Positions 61,692 to 64,000 of a stretch of DNA of 64,000 bases are shown piece by piece. Source of the DNA: Nematostella vectensis (Eukaryota > Cnidaria > Anthozoa > Actiniaria > Edwardsiidae); the NCBI RefSeq assembly GCF_932526225.1, contig NC_064036.1, positions 16,452,953 through 16,516,952 of the forward strand, in the 5' to 3' direction. Under the pieces are notes generated by a model, which saw only the letters and a list, made by a program, of their open reading frames with translations, did no database searches and was not told the DNA's origin. The translations under genes were made by a program, and so were the position numbers. Position 1 is the stretch's first letter. Each line of letters opens with the position of its first letter.

Positions 61692-64000
61692 TCAGGCGGA
61701 GCTAGAAGCAAGTTTAGCGAGATAATCAAGCGGCAGGATTTTGAGTTCTTCCGGTCTGTCCATCTTAATGATCCCGTCCTTGTCGTCGATGTTGATCAGG
61801 GTACCTGTGCGCTCGCGGTAATCGCCGACAATCACCTTCACCTGGTTGGCAAGAGAGAGTCAAGAGAGAGTCAAGATGAGTTGGCTGGTGGACGGCAAAA
61901 GGGGTTTACAGTCCAAGAAGAATCGACTCCTAACAGGATTTACAGACCAGTTCGAGTTTAGCGGGAAGTTCGAGTTTGAGGGTATCGGAGTCACTAAAGT
62001 AAACTTATGGACGAATACAGATTGTAATGATTATCACAATAATGATCAAATAATACTCAAGAAACACAAAGAAGGTTTTTATGAGGGTCAAAATACTGAT
62101 AATGTTGATGAACGCAACAATGACGACAATTTGTAATGGTGACAATAATTCTGGTGGGGATTATGGTGTTGATTATGATGAAAATGATGATGAAGGTAAG
62201 GGTGATGGTGATGATGACGACTATCGATTATAATGGCGATCGATAATGACGCCGTTCGATTATGATCAACACGATGACGAGGATCGCTGATGACAATGAT
62301 AATAATAGTGATGAAGATGATGATCAATGATAATAAAGACGGTGGTATAGAGAAGGGTGATGATGGTGATGATGATGATAATGATCAATGATAATAAAGA
62401 CGGTGGTATAGAGAAGGGTGATGATGATGATGATGATGATGATAATGATCAATGATAATAAAGACGGTGGTATAGAGATGGGTGATGATGATGATGATGA
62501 TGATAATGATCAATGATAATAAAGATGGTGGTATAGAGAAGGGTGATGATGATGATGAAAATAATCAATGATAATAAAGACGGTGGTATAGAAAAGGGTG
62601 ATGATGATGATAATGATCAATGATAATAAAGAAGGTGGTATAGAGAAGGGTGATGATGATGATGATGATAATGATCAATGATAATAAAGATGGTGGTATA
62701 GAGAAGGGTGATGATGATGATGAAAATAATCAATGATAATAAAGACGGTGGTATAGAGAAGGGTGATGATGATGATAATGATCAATGATAATAAAGAAGG
62801 TGGTATAGAGAAGGGTGATGATGATGATGATGATGATAATGATCAATGATAATAAAGACGGTGGTATAGAGAAGGGTGATGATGATCAATGATAATAAAG
62901 ACCGTGGTATAGAGAAGGGTGATAATGATGATGATCAATGACGGTGGTATAGAGAAGGGTGATGATGATCAATGATAATGAAGATGCTGATAAGCGCGAC
63001 GCTGCAAATCATATGACGATACCTTGTCCTGCTTGTCTGGCTGTACGGCGTCGATATGTGCACCCACGGTGCTGATACTGCGCCCTTCATCAGGCAGGTA
63101 CACCGTGCACACCCCTCCGACGACGTCTCGCACCACGCCCACCTTGTCCAGTAATTGAGGGTCCTGTGAAATACGGAATTCGCCATAAGTAAAAACTCTG
63201 ATCTAATACAATGCCACAAAAAACATACAATTATTCATCGAATAAACAAACATGCTTAGAAAGCGTTTCAGTGGGGTTTCAGAGGAAAGGAGAGCGAACG
63301 TTGATAATAAATTGCCGTTAAAATTGGACACAACGACAAACTGACAGGCTGATTCAGACAGACACATAAAGAGACAGGCTGATTCGGCCAACCTTTCATG
63401 GGCCATATATTTATCATATTTATATCGATATCTATGGATTGTCAGCCAATGACTAAAATTACAGATATCACGTGAACTTTATATGTAATGGATTGAGGAT
63501 TGAAAAAAATTAAGAGCCTGTGCTTCTGTAGATAATGCTAGCTATCTAAGCTAAAGTCAATGTGTGATTTTCTAAGATTGACTCTAACAAAAATTAAATC
63601 TTCATCTTCCTGAAACTTTAAGTTCCCAACTCGTCTTCCCTTACGAATTGTGCATCTATTCTACCAAATTTTGCGAATATTGCCACAGTGTCCACTTTGA
63701 CCCCCCCAAATAAAACTACGCTTCACCAATAGAAAAGACTTTAAAAAATCTCATCCAAATAACCCGCTACCTAAGATCTTGGGTCTACGATGCGGGCACT
63801 GTTTTTTAGCACTGTTAATTTCACACAGATAATTTCTCCCACGGTGCCCCTCGGGTTACGACACACACATCCGCGATAACCAAAGTGCAACCTTGTTTAA
63901 AAAGGTTGATGTTACGCTAAGCGCAATGTATACAGTCCCACGCAAAAACTCTATACCCACCTCATAGTTCTCGTTTAGTCGCACTTCAATGTCTGTCGTG
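61692..64000 (-). CDS. supt5h: Transcription elongation factor SPT5 (C-terminal exons)
   Basis: Three exons: 63961 to the window edge (TDIEVRLNENYE), 63023-63163 and 61692-61841, all in phase 0, with a stop at 61692-61694. They encode the last KOW-type region of SPT5 (DKVGVVRDVVGGVCTVYLPD, then VKVIVGDYRERTGTLINIDD and ELKILPLDYLAKLA). SPT5 with SPT4 forms DSIF, which binds RNA polymerase II and controls pausing and elongation. The match to the vertebrate C-terminus is clear across all three exons. The upstream part is beyond the right edge. Confidence 0.93.
62290..62990. repeat. GATGAT-rich minisatellite, about 12 units
   Basis: Variable units of about 40-65 bp share ggtggtatagagaagggtga and tcaatgataataaaga, with a variable number of gatgat triplets between them. 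It lies in the SUPT5H last intron. Some units end in gatgctgataag near 62985. Confidence 0.9.
63164..63960. other. SUPT5H intron
   Basis: AT-rich with no features other than a direct repeat of gacaggctgattc (about 63341 and 63374). Confidence 0.5.

Noticed and set aside
62088-62327. His-rich minus-strand ORF (HHHHHPYLHHHFHH region)
   Set aside because: Translation of the gatgat-type repeat; not a gene.

Overview
This window looks like nuclear DNA of a marine invertebrate, most likely an anthozoan cnidarian (sea anemone or coral). The organism is inferred, not proven. Host genes have many short exons with GT/AG introns and recognisable animal orthologues. The transposon load is of the kind known from cnidarian genomes: a decayed Polinton/Maverick with a cnidarian-type gene set, a CR1/L2-group LINE with a 2A-like motif, a BEL/Pao LTR element, a tRNA-derived SINE and several TIR MITEs. 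Every host gene I can read is on the minus strand.

Layout from left to right. Positions 1-16345 hold most of an ARHGAP39/Vilse orthologue (two WW domains and a MyTH4 domain; the RhoGAP part lies beyond the left edge). Its first intron carries a LINE with one intact ORF, and another intron carries a SINE with an internal 41-bp tandem array. Positions 20154-24730 hold a complete four-exon di-N-acetylchitobiase (CTBS). Positions 27143-35056 hold C2H2 zinc-finger exons and a WW-like exon. These may form one gene with alternative 3' zinc-finger exons, and a strictly 26-bp, roughly 125-copy minisatellite (30025-33281) sits between them. Positions 36834-48159 are an 11.3-kb Polinton with TIRs. Positions 48906-54649 are a BEL/Pao element with two LTRs, a 5-bp target duplication and a frameshifted gag-pol. 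Positions 55672-60727 are a four-exon gene for a protein with an N-terminal membrane-spanning region and one BIR domain. Positions 61692-64000 are the 3' end of SUPT5H (Spt5).

A 2.3-kb segmental duplication ties the middle together. The junction between the 3' end of the BIR gene and the 5' end of CTBS exists twice (24145-26474 and 48335-56452). The copies are separated by the zinc-finger genes, the minisatellite and the Polinton. The left copy keeps CTBS intact plus a stray BIR-gene last exon. The right copy keeps the BIR gene intact plus a stray CTBS exon 1, which the BEL element has split.

Within the Polinton the morphogenesis genes (major capsid, minor capsid, packaging ATPase, small membrane proteins) lie beside a retroviral-type integrase. 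A convergent replication gene encodes a very divergent family B polymerase followed by a degenerate Walker A motif and what looks like a C-terminal remnant, as if a fused helicase had been deleted. The capsid genes carry frameshifts and stops, so this copy is defective, but ATPase and integrase remain open. The most interesting items for follow-up are the unusual polymerase fusion, the BIR membrane protein, the possible alternative-exon zinc-finger locus, and the Polinton insertion 27 bp from a predicted splice acceptor.
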